Shown here one piece after another: positions 10,414 through 18,964 of a stretch of 64,000 nt of DNA. Source of the stretch: JACVRW01 sp963734025 (lineage in GTDB: Bacteria; Actinomycetota; Thermoleophilia; Solirubrobacterales; Thermoleophilaceae). The translations under genes were made by a program, and so were the position numbers. The notes beneath the pieces are model-generated. The model was not told the DNA's origin, did no database searches, and was given only the letters and a program-made list of their open reading frames with translations. The stretch covers positions 434,001 through 498,000 of the forward strand of contig CAVTFR010000015.1 in the NCBI GenBank assembly GCA_963734025.1, written 5' to 3'. Every line of letters starts with the position of its first letter. The first letter of the stretch is position 1.

Positions 10414-11198
10414 GGCTCCGCCATTCTGGCCGCGGCCTCGAGATCCTGCGCCGCGCCGGGCCGGCCGGCCTCGGCAAGCCACACGAAGCTCTCGCGGTTC
10501 CCGGCCGGCCCCGGCAGGCCCGACGGCGCGTAGCCGAGCACGGCCACCCCCAGCTCCGAGCGCACGCTCTCACCCACCTCGACGAGCGCGGCCCGCCTGT
10601 CGGCCTCCGAGCGGACGACGCCGCCCTTGCCCACCCGCTCGCGGCCGACCTCGAACTGCGGCTTGACCATGGCGAGGCAGTCGAACACGGGCGCCGTGCA
10701 GGCGAGCACCGCCGGAAGCACCTTGGTCAGCGAGATGAACGACACGTCGGCGACGACCAGGTCGGGCACGTAGGGGAGCTGGTCACATGTGAGCGAACGG
10801 GCATTCACGCGCTCGACGACGGTCACGCGCGGGTCGTTGCGGAGCCGCCAGTGCAGCTCTCCGTAGGCCACGTCGAGGGCTATGACGGACGCCGCCCCGC
10901 GCTGGAGCAGGCAGTCGCTGAAGCCGCCCGTCGAGGCGCCCACGTCGAGCGCTTGCCGGGCCGCCACATCGAGCCCGAGGGCGTCGAGCGCGTTGGCCAG
11001 CTTGACCCCGCCGCGGGACACGAACTGCGGCGCCTCCGCGACAGCCAGCTCGGTGTCCTCGGCGACCAGCTCGCCCGGCTTGCGGGCGGGCCTTCCGGCA
11101 ACGGTCACGTCGCCCGCCATCACCGCCGCGGCCGCGCGCGAGCGTGACTCGTACAGGCCGCGGTCGGCCAGCAGGCTGTCGAGCCGGCGCTTCGGCAC
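10410..11198 (-). CDS. tlyA: TlyA family rRNA 2'-O-methyltransferase (hemolysin A-like)
   Basis: In mycobacteria TlyA methylates riboses in 16S and 23S rRNA, and its loss confers capreomycin resistance. The 262-residue protein begins with an S4 RNA-binding domain (KRRLDSLLADRGLYESRS). A FtsJ-like Rossmann domain follows with the SAM motif LDVGASTGGF, then LVVADVSFISL, and MVKPQFE containing the catalytic Lys. The GTG at 11198 is chosen because it starts directly at the S4 domain. It is the first gene of the tlyA-nadK-recN-pyrG run and diverges from a small membrane protein at 11275. Confidence 0.93.
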   Translation of the reverse strand: MPKRRLDSLLADRGLYESRSRAAAAVMAGDVTVAGRPARKPGELVAEDTELAVAEAPQFVSRGGVKLANALDALGLDVAARQALDVGASTGGFSDCLLQRGAASVIALDVAYGELHWRLRNDPRVTVVERVNARSLTCDQLPYVPDLVVADVSFISLTKVLPAVLACTAPVFDCLAMVKPQFEVGRERVGKGGVVRSEADRRAALVEVGESVRSELGVAVLGYAPSGLPGPAGNRESFVWLAEAGRPGAAQDLEAAARMAEP

Positions 11199-11274
11199 CG
11201 CTGGAGGGTACCCGCGGGAACCTCTGTGACCCACGTCACACAGCGCCCACCTACCGAGCGTAACCTCGAACCTG

Positions 11275-11634
11275 ATGACCGTCCTGAGGCTCATCTCGCC
11301 CGCTTACCGGGCAGGCCTGATGATGGCCGCCGGGATCGGGCTGATCGCGGGTCCGCTCCTCGTGGGTGCGGGCACGGCCGCGCTCGTAACAGGGATCGTG
11401 GTCGGCGCCCTCGCCATCGAGCTGGGGCTCGCCGGAACGGCCTCCGAGGGCCGCGGAACCCTCCCGATCTCGGCGCAGGCGGTCTACGACCGCGGGCTCG
11501 CGCTCGGGCTGTTCGTCGCCGCGGCGATCTTCGGCCTCGCCGGCGAGACCGCGGCGGCGCCGATCTTCGCCGCCGCCGGTGCCCTCGCGCTCGTCGTGAC
11601 CTCGATCACGCGCTACAGCGCGACCCCGGCGTAA
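11275..11634 (+). CDS. Small four-helix membrane protein, unknown function
   Basis: A 119-residue protein made almost entirely of hydrophobic stretches. I count about four membrane segments: roughly 10-27 (YRAGLMMAAGIGLIAG), 30-50, 72-92 (GLALGLFVAAAIFGLAG) and 94-112. No enzymatic motif is visible, and I do not recognise the family with certainty. It resembles short integral membrane proteins of the SPW-repeat type. It diverges from tlyA. About 55 bases after its stop comes a strong intrinsic terminator contained in a 94-bp repeat. Confidence 0.55.
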   Translation: MTVLRLISPAYRAGLMMAAGIGLIAGPLLVGAGTAALVTGIVVGALAIELGLAGTASEGRGTLPISAQAVYDRGLALGLFVAAAIFGLAGETAAAPIFAAAGALALVVTSITRYSATPA

Positions 11635-11679
11635 CGAAAGCTTCCCCTCAGAGACGCATCACACATATCGCATCACTCC

Positions 11680-11773
11680 TCCCTCAGGAACGGCCTCGCG
11701 AAAGCGGGGTCGTTTCTTTTTGGCTCTAGGAGCGGGTTTGACGGGGGTTGTGCACAGGCGAAGGGACTCGCCA
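11680..11773 (+). repeat. 94-bp direct repeat, copy 1
   Basis: This segment runs from TCCCTCAGGAACG to GGGACTCGCCA and recurs at 27618-27711 in the same orientation with about five mismatches in 94 positions. The left half is an intrinsic terminator; the right half (from GGCTCTAGGAGCGGGTTT onward) has no recognised function. The two copies bracket 15.9 kb that holds most of the mobile DNA in the window, so the repeat could mark an island boundary. It may instead be a dispersed repeat family. Confidence 0.85.
11689..11721 (+). terminator. Rho-independent terminator with GAAA tetraloop
   Basis: An 11-bp stem (AACGGCCTCGC pairing with GCGGGGTCGTT, including two G-T pairs) closes on a GAAA tetraloop and is followed by TCTTTTT. 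It would end transcription of the small membrane protein gene. In the second copy of the repeat one stem pair is lost by a G to C change. Confidence 0.8.
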
Positions 11774-12249
11774 CCCGGTTTCCACCCGGTGGAGAGCCGG
11801 GCCAAGGGCGCTCTGAGCAGCAGAACGGCGCGCCGAAGCGAGCCGTCCACGGGGCCGTGATGCGGGGCTAGAAGCCGGTCTTGCGGGCGCGCTTCTCGCG
11901 CGCCAGCAGGACGCTTGCGTCCCGTCGCCGGGCTCGGTGTTGCTGTCACGCGAAAAGCGCAAGCGAGTCGAGCGCTATCGGCGGGTGCACGCTTCGTCCG
12001 CCGCGACCTCCGGGGAGTCGCAGGTGACGCCCTCGTTCTTGCCACCGCGCGAGCTGTGGGGTGTGCCGTTAGGGATCGGCTACCGGGGATGCTGCCGTCG
12101 CGTCGTCGCCGGTAGTGCAGAGCGACCGATGAGATTCGGCCGGCGCGGCAGTCAGATAGGCATCAGGCAAGTGGAGGCCCACAAACCTAAGTGATCACGG
12201 GGGCCGCTGAAAGCCTGGCCCGTACCACCCGCCAGAAGGAGCGACGAAA
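11774..12249. other. 476-base stretch with no convincing gene
   Basis: Neither strand has a frame I trust. On the minus strand near 11876-11940 a short frame ends ...LLAREKRARKTGF before a TAG, which looks like the C-terminal tail of a lost gene, but it cannot be traced further. The last 15 bases carry a good ribosome binding site for the next gene. Confidence 0.5.
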
Positions 12250-12618
12250 ATGATGCAGTTCTTCTTGACCGTGCCCCACGACGCGGCCGAGGAGCCGACT
12301 ATGGCGTCGATGGACCCGGCCGAACTGGAGGCCGCGCTGGCCGCCGTGGAGGAGTTCAACACGGACCTACGCGAGTCCGGGGCGTTTCGCTTCGCCGGGG
12401 GGCTGCACCCGCCGTCGTCGGCCAAGACCGTCGACGCCACCAACGACGAGCCCGTGGTGGTCGACGGACCGTTCGTTGAGGCGCCGGAGTACGTCGGCGG
12501 CTTCTGGGTGATCGAGGCCGCAGACCAAGATGCCGCGGTCCGGTGGGCGACGCAGGCGTCAAAGGCACTGGGTGGCCGCATCGAGGTGCGCGCCTTTCAG
12601 GAGCCGCCGGACGCCTGA
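12250..12618 (+). CDS. YCII-related / DGPF domain protein
   Basis: A 122-residue dimeric alpha/beta-barrel protein of the YCII/DGPFAETKE group, whose biochemical role is unclear. The family signature is seen in VVVDGPFVEAPEYVGGFWVIEA (split here: DGPF at about 75, then GGFWVIE). Two Met codons start the protein; AGAAGGAG sits about 7 bases before the first. In many actinobacteria such genes lie next to ECF sigma factor genes; no sigma gene is present here. It is the first cargo gene after the 94-bp repeat. Confidence 0.82.
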   Translation: MMQFFLTVPHDAAEEPTMASMDPAELEAALAAVEEFNTDLRESGAFRFAGGLHPPSSAKTVDATNDEPVVVDGPFVEAPEYVGGFWVIEAADQDAAVRWATQASKALGGRIEVRAFQEPPDA

Positions 12619-12776
12619 TCGAACGCAGATTGCCGACGGCCCTGTCCGGCGCTGCGTTCCCAGGGCGCGCCCGGCTCGCGCGGTCGGCCCAGCTCGTCTA
12701 CTCCAGATCCTCCTGGCGGACGGTGAGGCGAGACCCGGAACCACTGTGCCTCGTGCGCGAGGGTAGGGTCCGGAAC

Positions 12777-13229
12777 ATGGCTCCGCCACCCGTCCCGCCC
12801 GCGGGTTCTTTGCGGCTGCGCGCCCTCAATCTTTTCACCCGGCTCAACGTCATCGCCTACCGGGCCTCACGCGGGCGCCTCGGTGGCAGGATGCAGAAAG
12901 CGCCCGTATGCATCCTCCACACGGTCGGGCGCAAGTCGGGCAAGCGGCGCGAGACCCCGCTGCTCTACCTGGCCGACGGCGACAAGGTCGTGCTGGTCGC
13001 CTCCGCCGGGGGTCGGGAGACGTCGCCGGCCTGGTACCACAACCTGCGCGCGATGGACGCCGCCGAGGTCGAGATCCTCGGCCGCCGCACAAAGATGACG
13101 GCGCGGCTGGCCTCCGCCGAGGAGCGCGCGGGCTACTGGCCGAAGGTCAATGAGATCTACTCGGACTACGACGCTTACCAGGCGCGCACCGAGCGGGAGA
13201 TCCCCGTCGTCGTCATGTCTCCGGCCTGA
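12777..13229 (+). CDS. Deazaflavin (F420)-dependent nitroreductase family protein (DDN-like)
   Basis: A 150-residue split beta-barrel protein of the family that includes mycobacterial Ddn, an F420H2-dependent quinone reductase. Family features are ILHTVGRKSGKRRETPLLY, where the Lys/Arg cluster contacts the F420 phosphate, and then PAWYHNLRA. The C-terminus VNEIYSDYDAYQART...IPVVVM is also typical. The ATG at 12777 follows GGGTCCGGAAC, with no strong ribosome site. F420 use is inferred from the family. The enzyme may reduce quinones or nitroaromatics. Confidence 0.85.
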   Translation: MAPPPVPPAGSLRLRALNLFTRLNVIAYRASRGRLGGRMQKAPVCILHTVGRKSGKRRETPLLYLADGDKVVLVASAGGRETSPAWYHNLRAMDAAEVEILGRRTKMTARLASAEERAGYWPKVNEIYSDYDAYQARTEREIPVVVMSPA

Positions 13230-13344
13230 GCGGCCAATGCAATGCGCGGTGGTGGGCGCCCTGGGCATCGATCTACTCGTCGACAGGCCGAGGGCCTCCC
13301 AGGTGCGGCTTTGCGCGACGGAGCGAGCGTTTTGAGCGGACGAG

Positions 13345-13383
13345 ACCCGAAGGTCTGCAGATTCGAATCCTGGCCCGCTACTC
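13345..13383 (+). other. tRNA-fMet 3'-end fragment A (likely attachment-site footprint)
   Basis: The segment reads ACCCGAAGGTC, then a T-arm with TTCGAATCC, then GGCCCGCTACTC. This matches the 3' half of an initiator tRNA (anticodon-stem tail, variable loop GAAGGTC, T-arm, acceptor 3' strand). No 5' half precedes it. Compared with fragment B it has several substitutions (TGCAGATTCG instead of GCCGGTTCG), so it is older or from another lineage. Confidence 0.65.
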
Positions 13384-13509
13384 CTCGGAAGGCACGCTCA
13401 GGCGGCGTTTTCGTTTCACGCTTCTTCAGCGGTCGCGTGCCGGGATCCCTCGTTTTCCGAATCCTCCGCTGCGCGATGAATCCAAGCGAGGGGGTAGGTC
13501 TCTACCGAC

Positions 13510-14067
13510 ATGAGCGATAGAAAAGTAGTCCTGAAAATGGTCATGTCCCTCGACGGTTTTGCCACCAGCCCGAACGGGACCCATGAATGGATGTTCGAGT
13601 GGTTCGGTGACGACTCGGGTGAGTGGAACCGCCGCGCGCTCGAGGAGGCCGGCGTCCACGCGATGGGGCGCCGCAGCTACGAGATCATGGGGCCGCACTG
13701 GGCCGCGTCCGAGGGGCCGATCGCAACCGCGATGAACGAGAAGCCGAAGGCTGTCTTCTCCCACACTCTGGAGAAGGCGGAATGGGGACCCGCCGAGATC
13801 TTCGGCGGGGACCTGGGCGCGGAGATCGCGGAACTGAAGGCTCGGGACGACGAAGGGACCGTCCTGGTCCACGGTGGCCCCGACTTCGCCAAGTCGCTGA
13901 CCCGCCTGGGCCTCGTCGACGAATACCAGCTGATGACGGTCCCGATTGCGATCGGCGCGGGGCACAGCCCATTCGCCGCGCTGGCAGAGCACCTGAAGCT
14001 GGACGTCGTCGAAGAGGAACGCTTCCAGAGCGGAGCCCTCGCGCAGATCCTGGTGCCGAAGCGATGA
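13510..14067 (+). CDS. Dihydrofolate reductase family protein (RibD C-terminal domain)
   Basis: A 185-residue NADPH-dependent reductase-fold protein of the YyaP/RibD-C group. It begins VVLKMVMSLDGFATSPNG (strand plus the conserved SLDG). It continues with MGRRSYEIMGPHW and ends with VHGGPDFAKSLTRLGLVDEYQLMTVPIAIGAG, the typical GG...LVDEY pattern. The substrate is unknown. It lies exactly between the two tRNA-fMet fragments and is therefore likely cargo of an integrated element. Confidence 0.85.
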   Translation: MSDRKVVLKMVMSLDGFATSPNGTHEWMFEWFGDDSGEWNRRALEEAGVHAMGRRSYEIMGPHWAASEGPIATAMNEKPKAVFSHTLEKAEWGPAEIFGGDLGAEIAELKARDDEGTVLVHGGPDFAKSLTRLGLVDEYQLMTVPIAIGAGHSPFAALAEHLKLDVVEEERFQSGALAQILVPKR

Positions 14068-14095
14068 GCGACAGCCCAAACTGAATCAGCTGCCA

Positions 14096-14143
14096 CAGCT
14101 CATAGCCCGAAGGTCGCCGGTTCGAATCCCGCCCCCGCTACTC
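14096..14143 (+). other. tRNA-fMet 3'-end fragment B (likely attachment-site footprint)
   Basis: It contains GCTCATAGCCCGAAGGTC, with a CAT anticodon in a plausible loop, then GCCGGTTCGAATCCCG and CCCCCGCTACTC. This is the 3' half of a bacterial initiator tRNA. The expected 5' half starting CGCGGGG is not upstream; the RibD-C gene ends there instead. It is followed at once by a strong terminator, as a real tRNA gene would be. An integrase pseudogene starts 230 bases further on. Confidence 0.75.
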
Positions 14144-14144
14144 A

Positions 14145-14175
14145 CAGAAAGGCCCGCGCAGGCGGGCTTTTTCTG
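14145..14175 (+). terminator. Intrinsic terminator after tRNA fragment B
   Basis: The stem GCCCGC/GCGGGC has a four-base loop and is followed by TTTTTCTG. The outer CAGAAA can also pair with the TTTCTG downstream, giving a bipartite stem. The position directly behind the tRNA 3' end suggests it was the native tRNA-fMet terminator. Confidence 0.75.
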
Positions 14176-14375
14176 TCTTCTCAGGACGACCGCGCCCCGG
14201 CCCTGTGGTCCCACTGAGGACGCATTTCCTGCACACGGCCGCGCATTTGAGCGATGGTCGCGGCCGGAATCGAGCGAGGTAGCCGGCGAACGTGTCGTGC
14301 AAAGCAAAACGACTTCGTGGGATTGAGCTAGCTGCTGCCTCGTCGCGATTTGCGGCACGGACGATTGACGGTCGA

Positions 14376-15004
14376 TCAGAGTGGCAGCGATGTGCTGACC
14401 GGGATCATCGGCGCGCGGCGGGCATGGACGGTTTCGATGATCTCTTCGTTGTCGATGCCCTGCAGGTAGATCGACGTGATGCCGAGGTTGCTGTGGCCGA
14501 GTTGGCGCTGAATGACGATCAGCGGCTCACCTTCGCGAGCCAGTTCGACGGCGTGCGCGTGCCGGAGCTGGTGCGGCGCGAAGCGTCGGCGGACGCCAGC
14601 CTCCACCGCGGCCCGGCGCATATCCGCTCGGGCGGCGGCGCTGGACCAGTGGCCCCCACGCGTCGAACCGTTGATCACGCAGAACAACGGACCGACCGGC
14701 GTCGTCCGCCCTTGCCGCGTCGGACGAGCAAGGCGCCGCGGCGGTGATCGAGGTCGGCCTCGGCGAGGCTGAGGGCTTCCTGGATCCGTAGCCCGGCGCG
14801 CCACAGGATCACGATCAGGCCCCGCAGCCGCCGGCCGTGCGCGCCGTCGCCGGCGGCGCGCATGACGGCGACGATCTCCTCGACCTTCGGCGGATCCGCC
14901 GGGTAGCGCAACCCCTTATTTCGCGGCGGACGACCGGCGTGGAACCCCGGCATGGTCGCCGGTGACCGACGTCGACCAGCGCGATCGAGCAACAGCTTGG
15001 ACAT
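14376..15004 (-). pseudogene. Tyrosine recombinase/integrase, frameshifted
   Basis: The N-terminal half starts with ATG at 15004 (MSKLLLDRAGRRRSPATMPG) and carries the first catalytic Arg in AGLRIQEALSL and the RGKGGRRR segment. It then leaves the frame near 14700. The C-terminal half is in another frame and has PHQLRHAHAV, LGHSNLGITSIY with the nucleophile Tyr, and DNEEIIETVH. About 20 residues expected between the halves are missing, so there is a deletion as well as a frame change. It lies next to a tRNA-fMet fragment, as expected for an island integrase. A related N-terminal scrap is at 20101-20244. Confidence 0.85.
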
Positions 15005-15267
15005 GACCCCTCCTCGGGCTCGTAGAACGAGTCGAGGATCAGTGGCCACGGCGGGCGCGACGCACGCCGCGCACTTGGCGAGAGGAGCGCTATCGCTCCG
15101 ATGCCGGAGTGCAACAAGCGATGAGCGTTCCCGCCCTCGTGGCACTCCTGGTCATCGTCCATTTCGGCAGTGGCCACGAGTACGCCTTTGGCTGCCGCGG
15201 TCGACTCCTGCGCGCAAACGGCCTCCCACGCGCGGAGGCGCAGGAGGCCGTGCGGGATGCTCGCCCG

Positions 15268-16373
15268 TCAGTGGTGGTGCTTGAAGCGCAGGACCTCCCC
15301 GACGCCGGCCTCGGCGCCGTGGTTGGAGACGTAGACGGCGCCATCGCGACCGATCGCCACTCCGTACGGGTTCACCAGCCCCTCGCTCGCGACGATCTCG
15401 CGCGAGCCGTCGGGCCGGATCTTGATCAGCGCCCCAGTCGGGTCACCCGAACCCAGGCCGTCCGCCGCGATCTCCACCACGTAGAGGTTCCCGTGGCGGT
15501 CGAACGCGAGATCGGTGACGTTGGTCAAGCCGCTGGCGTAGACCTCGGGCGCGGACCCACGCTCGATCCTGTAGATGTTCGCCGCACCCGCTGGGAACGG
15601 GAAGCCGGTCAGCTGGCTCACGTAGAGCGCACCGTCGGGGCCAACCACCACGTTGGTGGGGACGGCCTGCATCGGGAACGGGTCGGGGAGGCCCATGCCC
15701 GGGGGCGGGGTGATGAGTCGATCGGGGAAGACCGCGACCGTGGAGATCTCCCCGGACCGGTGCACCCGCAGCAGGCTGTTGCCGCCGGCGTCCACGACAA
15801 ATACCTTGCCCCACTTGCTCGTTACCGAGTTCGGGTTGCTGTCGAACTCGCCGCCATCGGGGTTAGCCGCGGCCTCGTAGGCGCTGATGTCCGCGACGAC
15901 CCGCAGGTCCCCGAAGGAGGAGACCTTGTAGAGCTGGCCGAAGCCCGGGCCGAGGTGCCGAGCTCTGCCCGCGCGGCCGGATTCTGCCCGAGGCCGACGG
16001 TCAGGTAGGCGCCGCCCCACCAGCGCAGCGAGATGTCCGACGGGCCGATCGCTTCGTCGCCCGCCGGCTGCGGCGCGAGCGAGGGCAAACCAGCCAGGAC
16101 GCGCCGCTGATCGCCGTGGCGGATCCGGGTCACAGCGCCGCTCGGGCCAGCGCACGTGGTCCCCATCTCCCCGGTGAGGCAGGGGCCTTTGCCGCCGCGC
16201 CCGGCCTCGACCACGTACACCGTTCCCCAGCGACCGACGTCGAGGTCGCGGGGGTTGTCGAGGCCGCTGGCCACCACCTCCGGGGATTTGTCGCCGTGAG
16301 CGCCGGCGCTGCCGGCGGGGACCAAGGCGCAGAGCGCCGCGAGTACAACGAGAAGACACAGGCGAAGGGACAT
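15268..16373 (-). pseudogene. Secreted ScyD/ScyE-like beta-propeller protein with one frameshift
   Basis: The frame from 16373 encodes a signal peptide (MSLRLCLLVVLAALCALVPAGSAGA written in parts: charged start, Leu/Val/Ala core, AGSAGA cleavage region). It continues with VVASGLDNPRDLDVG and VYVVEAGRGG, an NHL-like propeller blade. Near 15950-15965 the frame changes; in the new frame LGPGFGQLYKV and further blades (GPDGALYVSQLTG, GLVNPYGVAIGRDGAVYVSNHG) run to the end. One base change would restore about 367 residues. This could be a real mutation or a base-calling error. Function is unknown; the family is named from cyanobacterial scytonemin clusters. Confidence 0.75.
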
Positions 16374-16528
16374 GAGCACACCTTTCGCTCCGGGGGCGGG
16401 AGGCCTGTGATGCGGTCTACCACGCTACGCCGGCCCCAGAAGGGTGTCAACTCAACTCGATGGTGCGGCCCCGCACACGCAGGCGACGCGGGTAGGCCCG
16501 AGCTGGGTGACCGCTTTCGGTTTCCATG

Positions 16529-16710
16529 GAGGCTGTTGCACAAACCCCCGGCGAGCCCGCTAGATCGTTTCTAAGGGTGGGTTCCGAAATCGGCCACCGC
16601 ATCCGTCACGCGGGGTGCGTCCTCCCTGATGTCGTGACACCTAGTCGCTCTGGTGGCCATCTCCGTGATCGCGCAGCGCCTTTTCCGAGATGGCTTTATG
16701 CAACAGCCTC
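16529..16710. mobile_element. 182-bp MITE with perfect terminal inverted repeats and CATG target duplication
   Basis: The left end GAGGCTGTTGCA and right end TGCAACAGCCTC are exact inverted repeats. Both sides are flanked by CATG (16525-16528 and 16711-16714), so the full mirrored run is 20 bp. The ends resemble those of IS1182/IS5-type elements, which duplicate short palindromic targets. No transposase fragment is visible inside, so it must have moved in trans. It lies between two minus-strand genes, downstream of the TPR gene and upstream of the ScyD-like gene. Confidence 0.75.
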
Positions 16711-16805
16711 CATGGAAAGCGGAAGCTCGCGCGCGGACACCGATGACACTCGCTGGTCGTCCCTAGCAGTCACCTGCGTTCGACCCAGTCGAACGCGGGC
16801 CGGTG

Positions 16806-18869
16806 TCAAAACCCCCGACCGGCGGGAGCGCGGGGGTCGGGAACGTAGGCGCAATAGGTGCCGGTGCGGATCGTCCGGTCGAGATGCTCGGCGAGCTGGG
16901 GATGATGCTCACCGACCCGGTCGATCGCGTGGCGGACCGCCCGGGTCACGCTGACTCGCGCTCGCTCGGACGTTGACGCGGCCCGTCGATCGCGGCCACC
17001 AAAACCGACCGCACGCGACAGCTCTCGAACGAGGAAGTCGCGTTCCGTGTCTGCCTGCGCCTCTCGCTCGGTGTCCTCGAGAGCGCGCGCCTGCTCGATG
17101 TCGTCCTCGATCTCGGCGAGGCGCCGGCGGTAAGCGTCCTTGGCGCGCGCATCGAGCATCTCGCCAGCGTCGCCGGGACTTGTGCGCGACAGGCTGGCCG
17201 CACGGCCACTCTCGGCCCCGGCAACCCGGCCGCTTTCCGCGGCGACGAGGTCGAGCACGTGGAGCTCACGACCGGGCTCAGCGAGCAACCGCGCGAGGTA
17301 CCGCATGCCCTTGAGGTCTCGCACTCGCACCGTGCGCCCCTCGAAGACCACCGACCAGTAGTCGCCCTCCCGGCGAAACATGTTGAGATCGGTGACGGGC
17401 AGCACCTGCGCACGGCCGTCGACGGCCACCGGGTCGTCGGCTGTCCGCTCGGCTTCGATCCGGTCCAGAGCCGCGCGGGCAGCTTCGAGCTCCAACGCGG
17501 CGAGCTGCTCGTTGCCGCTCGCGCGTAGGGCGTCGGCGAAACCTCTCTGCGCCAGTGCCGCCTCGTATGGCGCGCCGACCTCGCTCCACAGCCGCGCGGC
17601 TTCGGCGCAGTACCGCTCCGCGTCTGCCGGAACGCCCTCCGCGAGCCGCACCCTTCCGTGAGCAAGGCTCGCGCTAGCGAGCAGCGCCTTGCTGTCGAAC
17701 CGGGCGGCCACGCGAGTCAACTCATCGGCCGCGGAGCGCGCTCGAGTGATGTCACCGGCCGCGATCTCGATCTCGACTTGCGCCTCGAGCAGTGGCGCCC
17801 GCTGCAGATCGGTGTCTGGCGGCCGCTCCTTGAAGGGCACCCGCATCGGATGCTCGAGCGCGTCTCGGATCGACGCGGCCGCCGTGGCTGCGTCTCCTCG
17901 GGCCAGCCGCACGAGCGCGAGACCGGGCTGCGGATCCCAACCGGCGCGATGGGCAGCCAGAAAGGCTTCCTCGGCGCCTTCGATGTCTGCCCTGCGAAGT
18001 CGGATCTGCCCGAGCTCGGTCAACGGCCATCCCATCTCGCGCCGCAAGTACGGGCGCAACTCCTCGCACGCGCCCAGGGCCTCCGTCTCAGCCTCGCTGC
18101 ACGACCCGCGCAGCCTGAGGATCTCCGCCCGGTGGACCCGGCAGCGCCCATGCAGGCTCCCGATGGCATCCGTCTTGCACCACCGCTCCATCGCCTCGGT
18201 CCATTCCTCGGCGACGTCGTACTGCGCGAGTCCCTGCAGGGCGCACACGAGCTCGCAGTAGACGACCCCGGTCGAGAGCGCGTCGAGGTCGCCAGAGACC
18301 GTCGCCACTCCCACGTCGTTGAGCAGCGCGAGGCCCTGCTCGACATCACCGTCCAGGATCAGCAGGCGTGCTTCTGCAACCCGTCCGATTGCACACGCCG
18401 CCGGGTCGCACTTCGCGCCCACCTCGATGGCTCGCCGGGCCCATGGGCGAGCACCGGTCAGGTCGCCCGTCAGCATCCGCTCGTATGCACGGATTGCCGC
18501 AAGCCACGCGTGCGCGGGATTCTCATCCTGCCCGTCGAGCAGTTGCTCCGCGCGTGCCAGCCAGCCCCGCACCGGGGCCATGAGAGTGGTGTCGAAAAGC
18601 AGGTGCATCGCGACTCGAACCGCCGCCGCGGCTGCCGCGACATGATCGCCCGCCTGCACGCCGGCCGCGTGAGCACGCTCCCACGCCTCAATCGCCACAT
18701 CGAGGTGTCCGGCCGCGTAGGCCACCTCGCCAAGAAGCGGTAGCTCGGCGGGGCCGGCGAGTCCGCCCGTGTCCGCCTTCATCAGAAGGTCGAAGGCTGC
18801 CTGCCAATCGCCCCGCGCTGCCGCGTCGCGCCCACTCTGGACGACGGCCTCAGTGCCCACATCGCACAT
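16806..18869 (-). CDS. TPR-repeat protein with C-terminal regulator-associated domain
   Basis: A cytosolic protein of 687 residues. Residues 1-500 are alpha-helical with many TPR-like repeats (EVAYAAGHLDVAIEAWERAH; LGQIRLRRADIEGAEEAFLAAH). From about 525 a second domain begins, FRREGDYWSVVFEGRTVRVRDLKGMRYLARLL, then a helical stretch and a tail VGRDRRAASTSERARVSVTRAVRHAID...TGTYCAYVPD. That tail is familiar from the C-termini of actinobacterial ATPase or adenylate-cyclase-type regulators; here the AAA/NACHT part is absent. The role is probably regulatory or scaffolding. It is divergent from an alpha/beta hydrolase with 95 bases between. Confidence 0.6.
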   Translation of the reverse strand: MCDVGTEAVVQSGRDAAARGDWQAAFDLLMKADTGGLAGPAELPLLGEVAYAAGHLDVAIEAWERAHAAGVQAGDHVAAAAAAVRVAMHLLFDTTLMAPVRGWLARAEQLLDGQDENPAHAWLAAIRAYERMLTGDLTGARPWARRAIEVGAKCDPAACAIGRVAEARLLILDGDVEQGLALLNDVGVATVSGDLDALSTGVVYCELVCALQGLAQYDVAEEWTEAMERWCKTDAIGSLHGRCRVHRAEILRLRGSCSEAETEALGACEELRPYLRREMGWPLTELGQIRLRRADIEGAEEAFLAAHRAGWDPQPGLALVRLARGDAATAAASIRDALEHPMRVPFKERPPDTDLQRAPLLEAQVEIEIAAGDITRARSAADELTRVAARFDSKALLASASLAHGRVRLAEGVPADAERYCAEAARLWSEVGAPYEAALAQRGFADALRASGNEQLAALELEAARAALDRIEAERTADDPVAVDGRAQVLPVTDLNMFRREGDYWSVVFEGRTVRVRDLKGMRYLARLLAEPGRELHVLDLVAAESGRVAGAESGRAASLSRTSPGDAGEMLDARAKDAYRRRLAEIEDDIEQARALEDTEREAQADTERDFLVRELSRAVGFGGRDRRAASTSERARVSVTRAVRHAIDRVGEHHPQLAEHLDRTIRTGTYCAYVPDPRAPAGRGF

Positions 18870-18880
18870 CGCAGCGCCAG

Positions 18881-18909
18881 CGTAACCGAGCGAGTTACAG
18901 CCGTAACCG
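18881..18909. promoter_or_regulatory. Candidate operator: CGTAACCG direct repeats in a divergent promoter
   Basis: CGTAACCG occurs at 18881-18888 and 18902-18909, a spacing of 21 bases or two helical turns. A GTTAC half-site on the opposite sense sits between them (18894-18898), so GTAAC...GTTAC also forms an inverted repeat. The cluster lies between the TPR gene and the hydrolase gene, close to both starts. No binding protein can be named. Confidence 0.4.
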
Positions 18910-18964
18910 CCTCGCTCACGCCCATCGGTAAAGGGCCAACGCCCAGAACCGACCAGGAGGACCC

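Noticed and set aside
11680..11773. The 94-bp repeat as part of a CRISPR array or a tRNA gene
   Set aside because: Only two copies 16 kb apart exist, and no cloverleaf could be folded. The hairpin fits a terminator.
13300..14143. The tRNA-like segments as complete tRNA genes
   Set aside because: Both lack a 5' acceptor strand and D-arm; the RibD-C coding region or unrelated sequence takes that place.
15005..15267. Small ORFs between integrase and ScyD-like gene
   Set aside because: None has a ribosome site or similarity; the region is probably eroded island sequence.
16374..16528. A promoter or small RNA before the MITE
   Set aside because: No -10/-35 pair or conserved structure was visible beyond the MITE ends.
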